Made by a program: the position numbers and the translations under genes. Below are positions 10,001-17,240 of a stretch of 64,000 nucleotides of DNA, in pieces (within the stretch, counting starts at the first letter, position 1; each line of letters begins with the position of its first letter). The notes beneath the pieces were generated by a model. That model did no database searches and was not told where the DNA came from. It was given only the letters and a program-made list of their open reading frames with translations. This stretch comes from Salinibacter grassmerensis (GTDB lineage: Bacteria > Bacteroidota > Rhodothermia > Rhodothermales > Salinibacteraceae), in assembly GCF_947077765.1 (NCBI RefSeq), contig NZ_CAMTTF010000003.1, positions 496,001 through 560,000 of the forward strand. Reading direction: 5' to 3'.

Positions 10001-11656
10001 TAGCTCCTCACGAATGTAGTCGAGGGGCGGATTTGAGACCTGCGCGAACAGTTGCTTGAAGTAGGTGAAGAGGGTTTTGCTCTGGTCCGAGAGAACGGCG
10101 GGCGGCGTGTCGTTGCCCATCGCACCCACCGGATCCTTGCCGTCCTCTCCCATCGGCTGCACGAGCCGCCGGACGTGCTCCCGCGTGTAGCCGAAGGCCT
10201 GCTGCTGCCTAGGGAGGGCCTCCGCCTCTCCGTTCAAGGAGGACAGGCCCTCCGGCCCGGGGGCATCGCCCGAGGGTGCACCGGCGGACACGAGCGTGCG
10301 GAGCCGCACGCGGGACTCGTCGAGCCACCGTTTGTATTTTTCGTCGGTCAGTTGGTCAAACACTTCCTCCTCCGGCACGATGCGCTCCGCCGCCGCGTCG
10401 GCAAGGAAGAGCTGGCCGGGTTGTAGCCGGTCCTTTCGGGCCACCCGTTCGGGCGGCACGTCCACCACGCCTGCTTCGCTGGCCATTATGAGCTGGTCGT
10501 CGTGGGTGACCCAGTAGCGACACGGCCGCAGGCCGTTGCGGTCGAGCACCGCCCCGACACTGTCCCCGTCGGTAAAAGCCGCGAGGAGCGGCCCGTCCCA
10601 TGGCTCGATGAGGGTCGAATGGTACTCGTACCAGGCCCGCCGGGCCGGACTCATCCGGGCATCCTTGGTCCAAGCCTCCGGGATGAGCATCCGCAGGGCG
10701 TGCGGCAGCGAGCGACCGCTCTCTACGAGCAGCTCCAACACGTTGTCGAGCACCGCCGTGTCGCTCTGCGCCGCCGTGGTGATGGGCCGGATCCGCTCCA
10801 GATCCTCCCCGAAGGCGTCGGTGTGCAGGTCTGCCTCCCGGGCCCGCATCCAGTTGAGGTTGCCACGGAGCGTGTTGACCTCCCCATTGTGGACGACGGT
10901 GCGGTAGGGATGAGCGAGGCGCCACGCGCCCAGCGTGTTCGTGGAGAAGCGGGAGTGGACGAGAGCCAGGGTCGATCGTACCCGATCGTCGGCCAGTTCC
11001 GGGTAGTAACTAGCAACCTGCGCGTTGGTGAGGAGCCCCTTGTAGACCACCCTGCGCCGGTCCAATGAACATACGTAGAACGTCTCGCTGTCTTCGAGGT
11101 CGCTGTCCGCCACCGCCGATTCGAGAAGACGACGAAGGACGTACAGCCGGGCGTCGAGAGTCTCGGGAGAAAGCGACGCGGTGGGCCGGATGAAGAGTTG
11201 CCACACGTCGGGCTCCGTGGCGCGGGCCGTGGGGCCGAGGTCCGAGGCGTCGGTCGGCACAGAGCGCCACGCAACAGATTCAAAGCCCTCGGCTTGTACC
11301 TGTTGATCGATAAAATCGCGGAGCGCCGATTGGACGTGCTCGTCGGTCGGGAGAAAAAACTGGCCGACCCCGTAGGAGTCTACGTCGTTGAGACTCGGGA
11401 CAACATCTTGATAGAACGCGTGCGGCTTCTGAATCAGGATGCCTGCCCCGTCGCCCGTGTTCTCTTCGGCGCCGCGCGCGCCACGGTGATCGAGGCGGCG
11501 AAGCAGCCCGAGTGCCTCGTCAACCATTGTGTGGCTCTTCGTGCCGTTCAGGTCCATAAGGACCCCGACGCCACAGTTGGATCGTTCTCGCCGGGGTCCT
11601 AGTGCCGGGCGGTCTGGGGATTGCACGAGGGATGGGGGTGGGAGGGAGTGGCCCAT
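7082..11656 (-). CDS. gltB: Glutamate synthase large subunit
   Basis: GltB transfers the amide nitrogen of glutamine to 2-oxoglutarate, making two glutamates. The 1524-residue precursor begins with a 27-residue propeptide that is presumably cleaved to expose Cys28 (CGVGVLMDL) as the Ntn nucleophile of the class II glutaminase domain. A central domain follows, then the FMN/2-oxoglutarate synthase domain with its 3Fe-4S cysteines (CLGCIMLRKCHCNTC, roughly residues 1135-1150), then the C-terminal GXGXG domain. The length is normal for bacterial GltB. Gene order is gltB-gltD. A 245-bp upstream region shared with the divergent amidohydrolase contains two AAGCGCTT palindromes. A 914-codon frame antisense to it is a GC-driven shadow. 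Confidence 0.97.
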   Translation of the reverse strand: MGHSLPPPSLVQSPDRPALGPRRERSNCGVGVLMDLNGTKSHTMVDEALGLLRRLDHRGARGAEENTGDGAGILIQKPHAFYQDVVPSLNDVDSYGVGQFFLPTDEHVQSALRDFIDQQVQAEGFESVAWRSVPTDASDLGPTARATEPDVWQLFIRPTASLSPETLDARLYVLRRLLESAVADSDLEDSETFYVCSLDRRRVVYKGLLTNAQVASYYPELADDRVRSTLALVHSRFSTNTLGAWRLAHPYRTVVHNGEVNTLRGNLNWMRAREADLHTDAFGEDLERIRPITTAAQSDTAVLDNVLELLVESGRSLPHALRMLIPEAWTKDARMSPARRAWYEYHSTLIEPWDGPLLAAFTDGDSVGAVLDRNGLRPCRYWVTHDDQLIMASEAGVVDVPPERVARKDRLQPGQLFLADAAAERIVPEEEVFDQLTDEKYKRWLDESRVRLRTLVSAGAPSGDAPGPEGLSSLNGEAEALPRQQQAFGYTREHVRRLVQPMGEDGKDPVGAMGNDTPPAVLSDQSKTLFTYFKQLFAQVSNPPLDYIREELITSLESHVGRKGNLLTEGPEHCRQVHLDSPILSDAELDALRHVDTNGIRSTTIDTTFGEEMSLEAAVERICRDARQAVAAGDEILHLSDRATGPDRLPIPSLLAVGAVHHDLIRAGRRTHAALVVDSGQPCAVHHVCTLLGYGADAVHPYLAYATVRDWAGRSDAVPDAETAVERYVGALEQGLLKVMAKMGISTLESYKGAQVFEAVGLDSEFVEAYFFGTPSRIEGAGLDELEADLRDRHESAFEESLPGATDLESGGELYWRRDGEHHQWSPQTIGTLQHAVRQDDRAAYDEFAALINEQSTQHQTLRGLLAFDAAPDAAIPRAEVESAASIVQRFFTASMSFGSLSPEAHETLAVAMNRIGGRASTGEGGEQVDRFGTERECAIKQVASGRFGVTSTYLQHADDIEIKMAQGSKPGEGGHLPGEKVNELIAETRYTTPGVSLISPPPHHDIYSIEDLAQLIHDLKSVNSAADVHVKLVAAAGIGVIAAGVSKAKADALLISGQSGGTGASPKTSIKSAGLPWELGVSEAQQVLLENNLRSRIRLRVDGGLKTGRDVAVAALLGGEEFGFGTAALVCLGCIMLRKCHCNTCSVGIATQDPELREQFVGEPEHVMRYMHFVAEELREIMADLGVRTVDEMVGRTDLLRQRNTDHPKARRLDLGSILHRPASDDDPRKTTEQNHKLDDKLDHTLIEEARPALDQQAPVQITHDIHNWDRAVGAMLSSEVTGRYGPDGLPDGTIEVDVEGVAGQSFGAFLASGVTLRLVGEANDYVGKGLSGGRIILRTPETAGFEADENIVLGNVALYGATRGETYVNGQAGERFAVRNSGAQAVVEGVGDHGCEYMTGGVVVVLGGTGRNFGAGMSGGEAYVLDEDGTFADTVNREMVRVEALSGERDRRLVRRLVEHHLHHTGSAKATRVLNEWEKYVGRFRKVMPDAFARQVEASLERGEDIRPTVPSSPSASAPVAA

Positions 11657-11795
11657 ATTCGTGTCGCGGGTCGTGCCGCAATGGAAACTATTTATTCGGA
11701 CCGGTCAGACGTCTGGAACGGCCTTTTTTTCATAATCCGTGTAAAGGGACCCGTTATATGAGTGAAAGCCCTGTGAGTATCAAATGGTGATTTTG

Positions 11796-11810
11796 TGCAA
11801 AGCGCTTTCA
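11796..11810. promoter_or_regulatory. LacI-family-type operator-like palindrome, site 1
   Basis: TGCAAAGCGCTTTCA is centred on the perfect palindrome AAAGCGCTTT and resembles LacI/GalR-family (Cra/CcpA-like) operators. It lies in the gltB-amidohydrolase divergent region. A second AAGCGCTT core is centred 32 bp away, about three helical turns. No regulator gene is visible nearby, so the function is inferred. Confidence 0.4.
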
Positions 11811-11828
11811 GTCACTGGTTCTTTACGA

Positions 11829-11843
11829 AAAGCGCTTCTACAG
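11829..11843. promoter_or_regulatory. LacI-family-type operator-like palindrome, site 2
   Basis: GAAAAGCGCTTCTAC repeats the AAGCGCTT core of site 1 on the same face of the helix, which is consistent with a paired operator controlling gltB or the downstream amidohydrolase. Confidence 0.35.
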
Positions 11844-11901
11844 AATCACTTATTCTCGACCTACTGTCTTTTTGTACCTTCTACTGCTTACTTCTTCTTA
11901 G

Positions 11902-13542
11902 ATGCCATCCTCCGAGCTCCTAATTACGAATGCCCGCGTGCACCCCGTCAACGACGCTCGTGACGAGCCCGTCCCTGCCACGGCCCTAGCCGTCCGCGAC
12001 GGCCGTATTGCCGCGGTTGGCTCATCCGCGGAGGCGTCGGCGGCCGTTCCGGGCGCCCGGCGCATGGACGCCGGCGGGCGGACCATCGTGCCGGGCTTCA
12101 TCGACGCACACGCCCACCTGCAAGAGTTGGGACTGGCCCTCCGACGTGCCGACCTTACGGATGCCTCGTCCCCGGACGCGGTCGTCGAACAGCTCCGGTC
12201 ATTCGTCGCCGACCACGACCACCCTCCCGACGCGTGGCTGCGGGGCCACGGGTGGGACCAGACCGAGTGGACGCCCGCTCGCCTTCCTTCTCGTAGCGCC
12301 CTGGATGCCGCGTTCCCGGAGCGTCCCGTCTGGCTCACGCGTACGGATGTCCATGCCGGCTGGGCCAACACGGCCGCTCTAGAAGCCACCGTGGGCCTGA
12401 ACCGCCTCCATGAGATGAGCGACCCCGACGGCGGGCACATTCACCGCGACGGCACTGGTGTCCCCACGGGAGTGCTGGTCGATGCCGCGATGACCCTCGT
12501 TGAAGACCATATTCCGCCCCCTAGTGAGGCACAACAGGAACGTGCCCTCTCCGCCGCCCTCCGCCAGACTGCCCGGCGCGGCATCACGAGCCTACACGAC
12601 GCAGGGCTGGGGCTCTCTACCCTGCGACGAGTCCAGCGCTTTCTGGAGGAGGGGCGGTTCCCACTCCGGCTGTACGCCATGATCGACGGGCGCGGGGACA
12701 CGCTCGAGCATTTCTGTGACCGCGGCCCACTGCATCACCCATCCGGACGCCTCGACGTGGAGTCGGTCAAGTTCTTCGCCGACGGCGCGCTCGGCAGCCG
12801 GGGCGCCGCCCTGCTCGAAGACTACGCCGACGCGTCGGGCAACCGCGGATTCCTACTCCACGAAGACGACGCGTTTCGGGAACACGTGCGGGTAGCCCAT
12901 GAGTGCGGGTTTCAGGTAAACACCCACGCCATTGGCGACCGCGCCAACCGACAGGTACTGGACGCCTACGAAGACGTCGCCCGGAAGAGTCCCCACCCGC
13001 TCCGTCGGCCACGGATCGAGCACGCTCAGATTGTGGCCCCCGAGGACCGATCTCGCTTTGGCCGCCTCGGTGTGATCGCCTCCGTACAACCGGCATTCGC
13101 GCCGAGCGACCACGATTGGGCCCCGGCGCGTCTCGGCCCGGACCGGATCACAGACGCCTACGCGTGGCGAAGCCTGCAGGATGCGGGCGCCCGCCTCGCG
13201 TTCGGGTCCGACGCACCGGTCGAGCCTCCCGACCCGATTCGGGGCTTCCACGCCGCCGTCACGCGCCAGGACGCGGACGGTGCGCCCGACGGGGGCTGGC
13301 AGCCCAACGAGCGGCTGGCCCGCGCTACAGCCCTCCACGCCCACACTTGGGGCGCCGCCTACGCTGCGTTTCAGGAGGACGAGATCGGATCCATATCCGC
13401 AGGCAAACGCGCCGACTTCGTGGTACTCTCTCAAGACCTCATGACGGTGCCTGCTGACCGTCTTCTGGACACGGAGGTCGTGGCGACGTATCTGGGGGGC
13501 ACTCCGGTGCACACGACGCCCGACTGGCCGGATGCACACTAA
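11902..13542 (+). CDS. Amidohydrolase, YtcJ-like (amidohydrolase_3)
   Basis: This is a metal-dependent hydrolase of the amidohydrolase superfamily, substrate unknown; relatives act on formamides, N-substituted amides or aryl amides. The 546-residue protein has the HxH metal motif in GFIDAHAHLQELG and the family's FADGALGSRGAALLEDY segment. It also has HAIGDRANR and RIEHAQI (metal/active-site histidines) and FGSDAPVE (catalytic Asp). The length is normal for YtcJ proteins. There is no signal peptide, so it is cytosolic. It is transcribed divergently from gltB across a region with two palindromic operator-like sites. Confidence 0.88.
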   Translation: MPSSELLITNARVHPVNDARDEPVPATALAVRDGRIAAVGSSAEASAAVPGARRMDAGGRTIVPGFIDAHAHLQELGLALRRADLTDASSPDAVVEQLRSFVADHDHPPDAWLRGHGWDQTEWTPARLPSRSALDAAFPERPVWLTRTDVHAGWANTAALEATVGLNRLHEMSDPDGGHIHRDGTGVPTGVLVDAAMTLVEDHIPPPSEAQQERALSAALRQTARRGITSLHDAGLGLSTLRRVQRFLEEGRFPLRLYAMIDGRGDTLEHFCDRGPLHHPSGRLDVESVKFFADGALGSRGAALLEDYADASGNRGFLLHEDDAFREHVRVAHECGFQVNTHAIGDRANRQVLDAYEDVARKSPHPLRRPRIEHAQIVAPEDRSRFGRLGVIASVQPAFAPSDHDWAPARLGPDRITDAYAWRSLQDAGARLAFGSDAPVEPPDPIRGFHAAVTRQDADGAPDGGWQPNERLARATALHAHTWGAAYAAFQEDEIGSISAGKRADFVVLSQDLMTVPADRLLDTEVVATYLGGTPVHTTPDWPDAH

Positions 13543-13660
13543 TCATCCCCCGTCCCGCGTTTTGAAACCAACGGGCCCCCTCCCGATTCGAACGGACGGA
13601 GTTTTCTCGCCGAGTCCCGCCCCACGTGTACGTATTCATTTCGCTTTTGCCGATTGACCT

Positions 13661-14173
13661 ATGGCCGATCCTTCTACACTCACCCACCCCGATCCCGAAG
13701 GAGGCGTCCGCATGATGGACGCGTCCCAGAAGTCGGACTCCGCCCGCACCGCCGTCGCCGTCGGACGGGTTCATCTGGGAGAGGAGGCATTCCGGCGCGT
13801 CCGGGACCACGACATCGAGAAGGGCGATGTCCTGACGACCGCCCAGATCGCCGGCATCATGGGGGCGAAGCAAACCGACAAGCTTATCCCCCTCTGCCAC
13901 GACGTCACCATCAACGGCGTGGAGGTCGACTTCACGTTCAACGAGGACGAACAGGCCATCGACGTCCGGGCCTTTGCCAAGTCCTTCGGCGTGACAGGGG
14001 TCGAGATGGAGGCGCTTACGGCAGTCTCGGTGGCCTCCCTCACGATCTACGACATGTGCAAGTCGGTCACCAAAAACATCCGCATCGGCGACGTGCACCT
14101 GCGCGCCAAGACCGGAGGACAGAGCGGGAACTGGAAGAGCAAGTCCAAGGACACGTCCCCCGCTGAGTCCTAG
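13661..14173 (+). CDS. moaC: Cyclic pyranopterin monophosphate synthase
   Basis: MoaC converts the MoaA product (3',8-cyclo-GTP) to cyclic pyranopterin monophosphate in molybdenum cofactor synthesis. The 170-residue protein contains the family core KGDVLTTAQIAGIMGAKQT, then DKLIPLCHDV with the conserved Cys-His. It also has TGVEMEALTAVSVASL followed by YDMCK with the catalytic Asp/Lys. No other moa gene lies in the window. The gene is followed 48 bp later by an unrecognised gene on the same strand. Confidence 0.94.
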   Translation: MADPSTLTHPDPEGGVRMMDASQKSDSARTAVAVGRVHLGEEAFRRVRDHDIEKGDVLTTAQIAGIMGAKQTDKLIPLCHDVTINGVEVDFTFNEDEQAIDVRAFAKSFGVTGVEMEALTAVSVASLTIYDMCKSVTKNIRIGDVHLRAKTGGQSGNWKSKSKDTSPAES

Positions 14174-14221
14174 CGCTGGCGCCTCCTGACTCCGATTTCC
14201 CGCTCTCCAACCGGTCACTCC

Positions 14222-14824
14222 ATGTCTTCCGACGATTCCGATGCCCCGCTCAACCGCGTGGCCCGCTTCACGTCTTTCGCCACGGTGGGGACCCTGGGCC
14301 TCACGCAGGACCTGACCCACGCCGTGATTGAGAGCATCGGCGATATGGAAGGGGCCGACCCGGAGCTCGTGGCCGAGGAGACGCTCTGCCTCATCGCTAC
14401 GGCCACCGCACGGGCCGCCGAGATCGGGCTCGAGGAGGAGCCCGACCGGGCCCCAACCATTATCGAAACGCTCCTCGATCTCCCCTTCACGTACCGGAAC
14501 TACCTCCTTGGGAAGGCGATGGTGGCCGAAGAGCGCCCGGAGCTCTCAGAAGTGGCCGAGGAGGTTCGCGCCCGTCTCGAGGAGAAGCGCGCCTTTTACA
14601 CGACTCATTTGCCGGGCGGCCAATTTCCGGGGCCGCACGCGCTCGGGGACAAGATGGAGCTGTGGATGGGGCGTGTAAGCCCCCCAAAACTTCCAGAAAC
14701 CCCTCAGGAACGACTGGACGCGCTCGGCCTGGTAGACCCGACGGTGGCCCACCTCAAACTCGTGCTCGCGTACGGGCGTCGGGGCGTGCCGCCCCTCGGG
14801 TCCGCAGCCGAGTCGTCCGAGTGA
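14222..14824 (+). CDS. Protein of unknown function
   Basis: I do not recognise this 200-residue acidic protein. It is predicted to be mostly helical, with Glu/Ala-rich segments (about 45-75 and 105-130) and no signal peptide or membrane helix. The C-terminal third has a Pro/Gly-rich patch (HLPGGQFPGPHALGDK) and the segment MELWMGRVSPPKLPE. It sits 48 bp after moaC on the same strand and converges on the PspA operon, so it is likely co-transcribed with moaC. A cofactor-related role would be guesswork. The start ATG is close behind moaC and codon use matches its neighbours, so I believe it is a real gene. Confidence 0.7.
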   Translation: MSSDDSDAPLNRVARFTSFATVGTLGLTQDLTHAVIESIGDMEGADPELVAEETLCLIATATARAAEIGLEEEPDRAPTIIETLLDLPFTYRNYLLGKAMVAEERPELSEVAEEVRARLEEKRAFYTTHLPGGQFPGPHALGDKMELWMGRVSPPKLPETPQERLDALGLVDPTVAHLKLVLAYGRRGVPPLGSAAESSE

Positions 14825-14855
14825 GGCCGCCCGCGGGGCCTTCTCCCTTAGGAAA

Positions 14856-15806
14856 CTACTCTCGGACTCGGGACTGAGACGACCGCTCCTGGGTCTTATC
14901 CTCGAGGTCAGACACGGACCCGTCATCGCCGTCGGGCACATCGAGAGCCCCCTCCGTGGCCGCGTCCAACTCTGCGTCGAGCGCATCTAGGTCTTCCGCC
15001 ATCTCGTCGTCGAGATAGTCGGTGGGAGCGGCGAATACGTCTTCGATCTCACGGATGGAGCTTTGGGTCTCCTCCACCTCCTGCAGCAGGGTGTCGAGCT
15101 GTGTCGTCACCTCTTCCGGGTTTTGCAGTGTCCAGGACTGCTCGTGGATGTACCGCACCACGTCCTCGATGGTGCTAAGCTGCGCGCCAATGATCTCCAG
15201 GTTTTCGTGGGCCTTGCGGAAGCGTGCCAGCCGGCGCTCCAACACCTTCAGCCGGCGTTGCTTGACGGCCCGCACCCGTTCGGCGTCGTCGGCCATGTCT
15301 TTCTTCAGCGCGTCGATGGACTCGAGAATTTGCGCCTCCGTGGCGCTGTCCATGAAGTCCCGGTACCGCTCCCGCTGGTGAAGCAGGTCGAGGTACGAGT
15401 CCAGAAGGCCGTCGATCTTTTCGACGTGGCTCCCCAAGATGCCCTGGGAGGCGTAGCTGAGCTTCTGGTAGTTTGCCTGGATTTGCTCCTTGAGCTTCCG
15501 AAGCTTGGCGTAGCGACGCTGGCTCTGATTGCGGAGCTGGCTGAAAATCTCGCGCTGGGACGGCGCCTGGTGTTGTTCGGACCGCTTCTCGGCGCGGATG
15601 TACCGCTGAAACCGGTCGTGCCGCGGCATCACCCCTAGGTAGAGGAGCTCCGCTCCGCCCCCCAGCAGGAGGAGGAGTTCGGGAAGCCAGGCGGGGAAGA
15701 TGCCGACCAGCCCGAGGCCCGCCGCCACAGCCACGACCGTGATCAAAAACACCAGATTCCAGGTGTTGAAGAGGGCCTCTTTCGTGTAATTGATGTCGTC
15801 GTCCAT
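14856..15806 (-). CDS. Membrane-anchored coiled-coil protein of the PspA operon
   Basis: This 316-residue protein has two hydrophobic helices near the N-terminus (about 14-33 and 37-55: LVFLITVVAVAAGLGLVGIF, then LPELLLLLGGGAELLYLGV). A long charged coiled coil follows (about 60-260), then an acidic C-terminus ending in a Ser/Arg-rich tail. I do not recognise a named family. It is the third gene of an apparent operon (pspA, small coiled-coil gene, this gene) with a 19-bp gap upstream. I placed the start at the internal ATG giving MDDDINYTKEALF, because the longer frame has a low-complexity Arg/Thr-rich extension overlapping the upstream gene. It may tether or cooperate with the PspA-like protein at the inner membrane; this is inferred from context. 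Confidence 0.75.
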   Translation of the reverse strand: MDDDINYTKEALFNTWNLVFLITVVAVAAGLGLVGIFPAWLPELLLLLGGGAELLYLGVMPRHDRFQRYIRAEKRSEQHQAPSQREIFSQLRNQSQRRYAKLRKLKEQIQANYQKLSYASQGILGSHVEKIDGLLDSYLDLLHQRERYRDFMDSATEAQILESIDALKKDMADDAERVRAVKQRRLKVLERRLARFRKAHENLEIIGAQLSTIEDVVRYIHEQSWTLQNPEEVTTQLDTLLQEVEETQSSIREIEDVFAAPTDYLDDEMAEDLDALDAELDAATEGALDVPDGDDGSVSDLEDKTQERSSQSRVRE

Positions 15807-15825
15807 GACAATGGGATTATTCGGG

Positions 15826-16350
15826 CTACGAAGCGTCGTCGGCGTGGAGGTCGCCCATGCGGCCAATGGTCTTGTCGGGCCCCTCCGGATGCGGATCGTC
15901 CGCCTCCGCTGCCTCTTCTGCCCCCGAATCAGACGATTCGTTGGTACCAGGCGCCGCACCCGGACGGGCAGACGTCTCCGCCTCTTCCGCCTTCATCCGA
16001 CGGATGAGCTGCTCGGCGCGCTCGTCACGAAGGGCCTCTTCGGCCTCGCGGAGCTCCGCATCCTCCCCCCACTCGTCGTCGAGGGCCACCTCGAAGCGGG
16101 CCTCCCGCTCCGCAACCGCCCCTCGCAACCGGTCCACGAGCGACTCGGTCTCGGCCAGCAGGCGCCGGGCGCCCTGCTTCATGCGCCGCACGACTCCCTG
16201 CACCTCGCCCCGCTGCTTCAACTGTTCAAGGGTCGTCTGGAGCCGTTTTTTGGCCCGCAGGTGCCGCTTTTCGGTCTCCTTCAGCCGCTGGAATTCTTCG
16301 TCGGTCATGGCTCTATCGGACGGCGGATTGTGCATGCTGAGCGAAGGCAT
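15826..16350 (-). CDS. Small coiled-coil protein with C-terminal KTIG tail, PspA operon
   Basis: This 174-residue soluble protein has a basic, strongly helical N-terminal half (LKETEKRHLRAKKRLQTTLE) and an acidic, Ala/Glu-rich, probably disordered C-terminal half. It ends with PDKTIGRMGDLHADDAS. The KTIG element closely matches the end of the PspA-like protein encoded just upstream (PSKTIGKQRNKSE). It lies 35 bp after pspA and 19 bp before the membrane coiled-coil gene. The start could also be the ATG at 16308 (MTDEEFQRL), which would leave a more typical gap. I know of no named family for it. A role as a PspA partner or regulator is inferred from the operon and the shared tail. Confidence 0.75.
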   Translation of the reverse strand: MPSLSMHNPPSDRAMTDEEFQRLKETEKRHLRAKKRLQTTLEQLKQRGEVQGVVRRMKQGARRLLAETESLVDRLRGAVAEREARFEVALDDEWGEDAELREAEEALRDERAEQLIRRMKAEEAETSARPGAAPGTNESSDSGAEEAAEADDPHPEGPDKTIGRMGDLHADDAS

Positions 16351-16385
16351 CCAGGCTCGTCATTCAATCGTCGGCCCAGGACGGA

Positions 16386-17174
16386 CTACTCTGACTTGTT
16401 GCGCTGCTTGCCGATGGTCTTCGACGGCTCTTCAATCTCTTCGTCCTCCGGTAGGTCGATCGTCTCCTCCTCCATGGACTCCTGGTCCAGCGTCTCCCCT
16501 CCTTCGGCCATGCCCATATCGGCCTTGAACTCATCGACGACCTGCTGGGCCCGCAGCTCCTCGGCGTCTTCCTCAATCTGCATGGCTTCGGTGTCCACCG
16601 AGTCGAGGGCCATTTCCATGCGGGCCTCGTTTTTGGCGGACTCTTCGTCCAGACGCCGGACCATCCCATCGTGGGTCTGGTCCAGCCCCGACACCTCGAA
16701 CTGCTCCATTGTATCGGCAATCTCGGCCTGCCACTGCGCCCGCTCGTGCTGGCGGAGGGCGTTTTTCGCCTCTTGAATCTTCTGCTCTTTCTCGCGCATG
16801 AAGGCCTTCTTGACCTTGAGGGCTTTCTCGTAGGCCCGCTCGGCGCCCTTGAGCTGCTCCTCCGTCCGCTCTAGGCTTTCTTTCTGGTCCTCCAGTCGCT
16901 TTGCGTACTTTTTGGCAATGTCTTCGCGGTCGGACTTGAGGGCGGTCTTGATGCGGTTGGAGAGCTGCTCGACCCGGTCTTTCGTCTTCTCGACCTCCTT
17001 CTCGAGCATGATCTTGTTCGCCTTCACCGTGGCGATGTTTTCGTTCATCTCCGGGACTTGATCGTTGAGCTCCCGGATGTTTTGTTCGAGAATCGTCCGC
17101 GGATCCTCCATCGCCGAAACGGCGCCGCCGAAGAGCGACTTTACTGCGCGCTTGAATCGGGACCAAATAGACAT
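16386..17174 (-). CDS. pspA: PspA/IM30 (Vipp1) family envelope-stress protein
   Basis: PspA/IM30 proteins are ESCRT-III-like polymers that bind and protect or remodel the inner membrane. The 262-residue protein begins with the membrane-binding amphipathic helix (MSIWSRFKRAVKSLFGGAV) and the conserved AMEDPRTILEQNIRELNDQ. A continuous coiled coil follows to about residue 195, then an acidic tail ending EEPSKTIGKQRNKSE. The tail is unusual compared with E. coli PspA, and its KTIG element recurs in the next gene. It is first in a three-gene operon. No PspB/PspC or sigma-54 enhancer-binding protein is adjacent, although rpoN lies about 21 kb away. Confidence 0.9.
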   Translation of the reverse strand: MSIWSRFKRAVKSLFGGAVSAMEDPRTILEQNIRELNDQVPEMNENIATVKANKIMLEKEVEKTKDRVEQLSNRIKTALKSDREDIAKKYAKRLEDQKESLERTEEQLKGAERAYEKALKVKKAFMREKEQKIQEAKNALRQHERAQWQAEIADTMEQFEVSGLDQTHDGMVRRLDEESAKNEARMEMALDSVDTEAMQIEEDAEELRAQQVVDEFKADMGMAEGGETLDQESMEEETIDLPEDEEIEEPSKTIGKQRNKSE

Positions 17175-17240
17175 AGCAGGGGGGTCGGTGTCGAAGGGCC
17201 GGATGAATACAGTTCATATACTTTGCACGGAAGCGGATTG

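Noticed and set aside
7259-10003. 914-codon plus-strand open frame opposite gltB
   Set aside because: It lies wholly antisense to a well-supported gltB and its sequence is Arg/His/Pro/Val-rich without family motifs, which is typical of high-GC shadows.
13570-13610. T-arm-like sequence (GTTCGAATC on the minus strand) suggesting a tRNA
   Set aside because: The T-stem has a mismatch and no matching acceptor stem or anticodon arm is present at the right distance.
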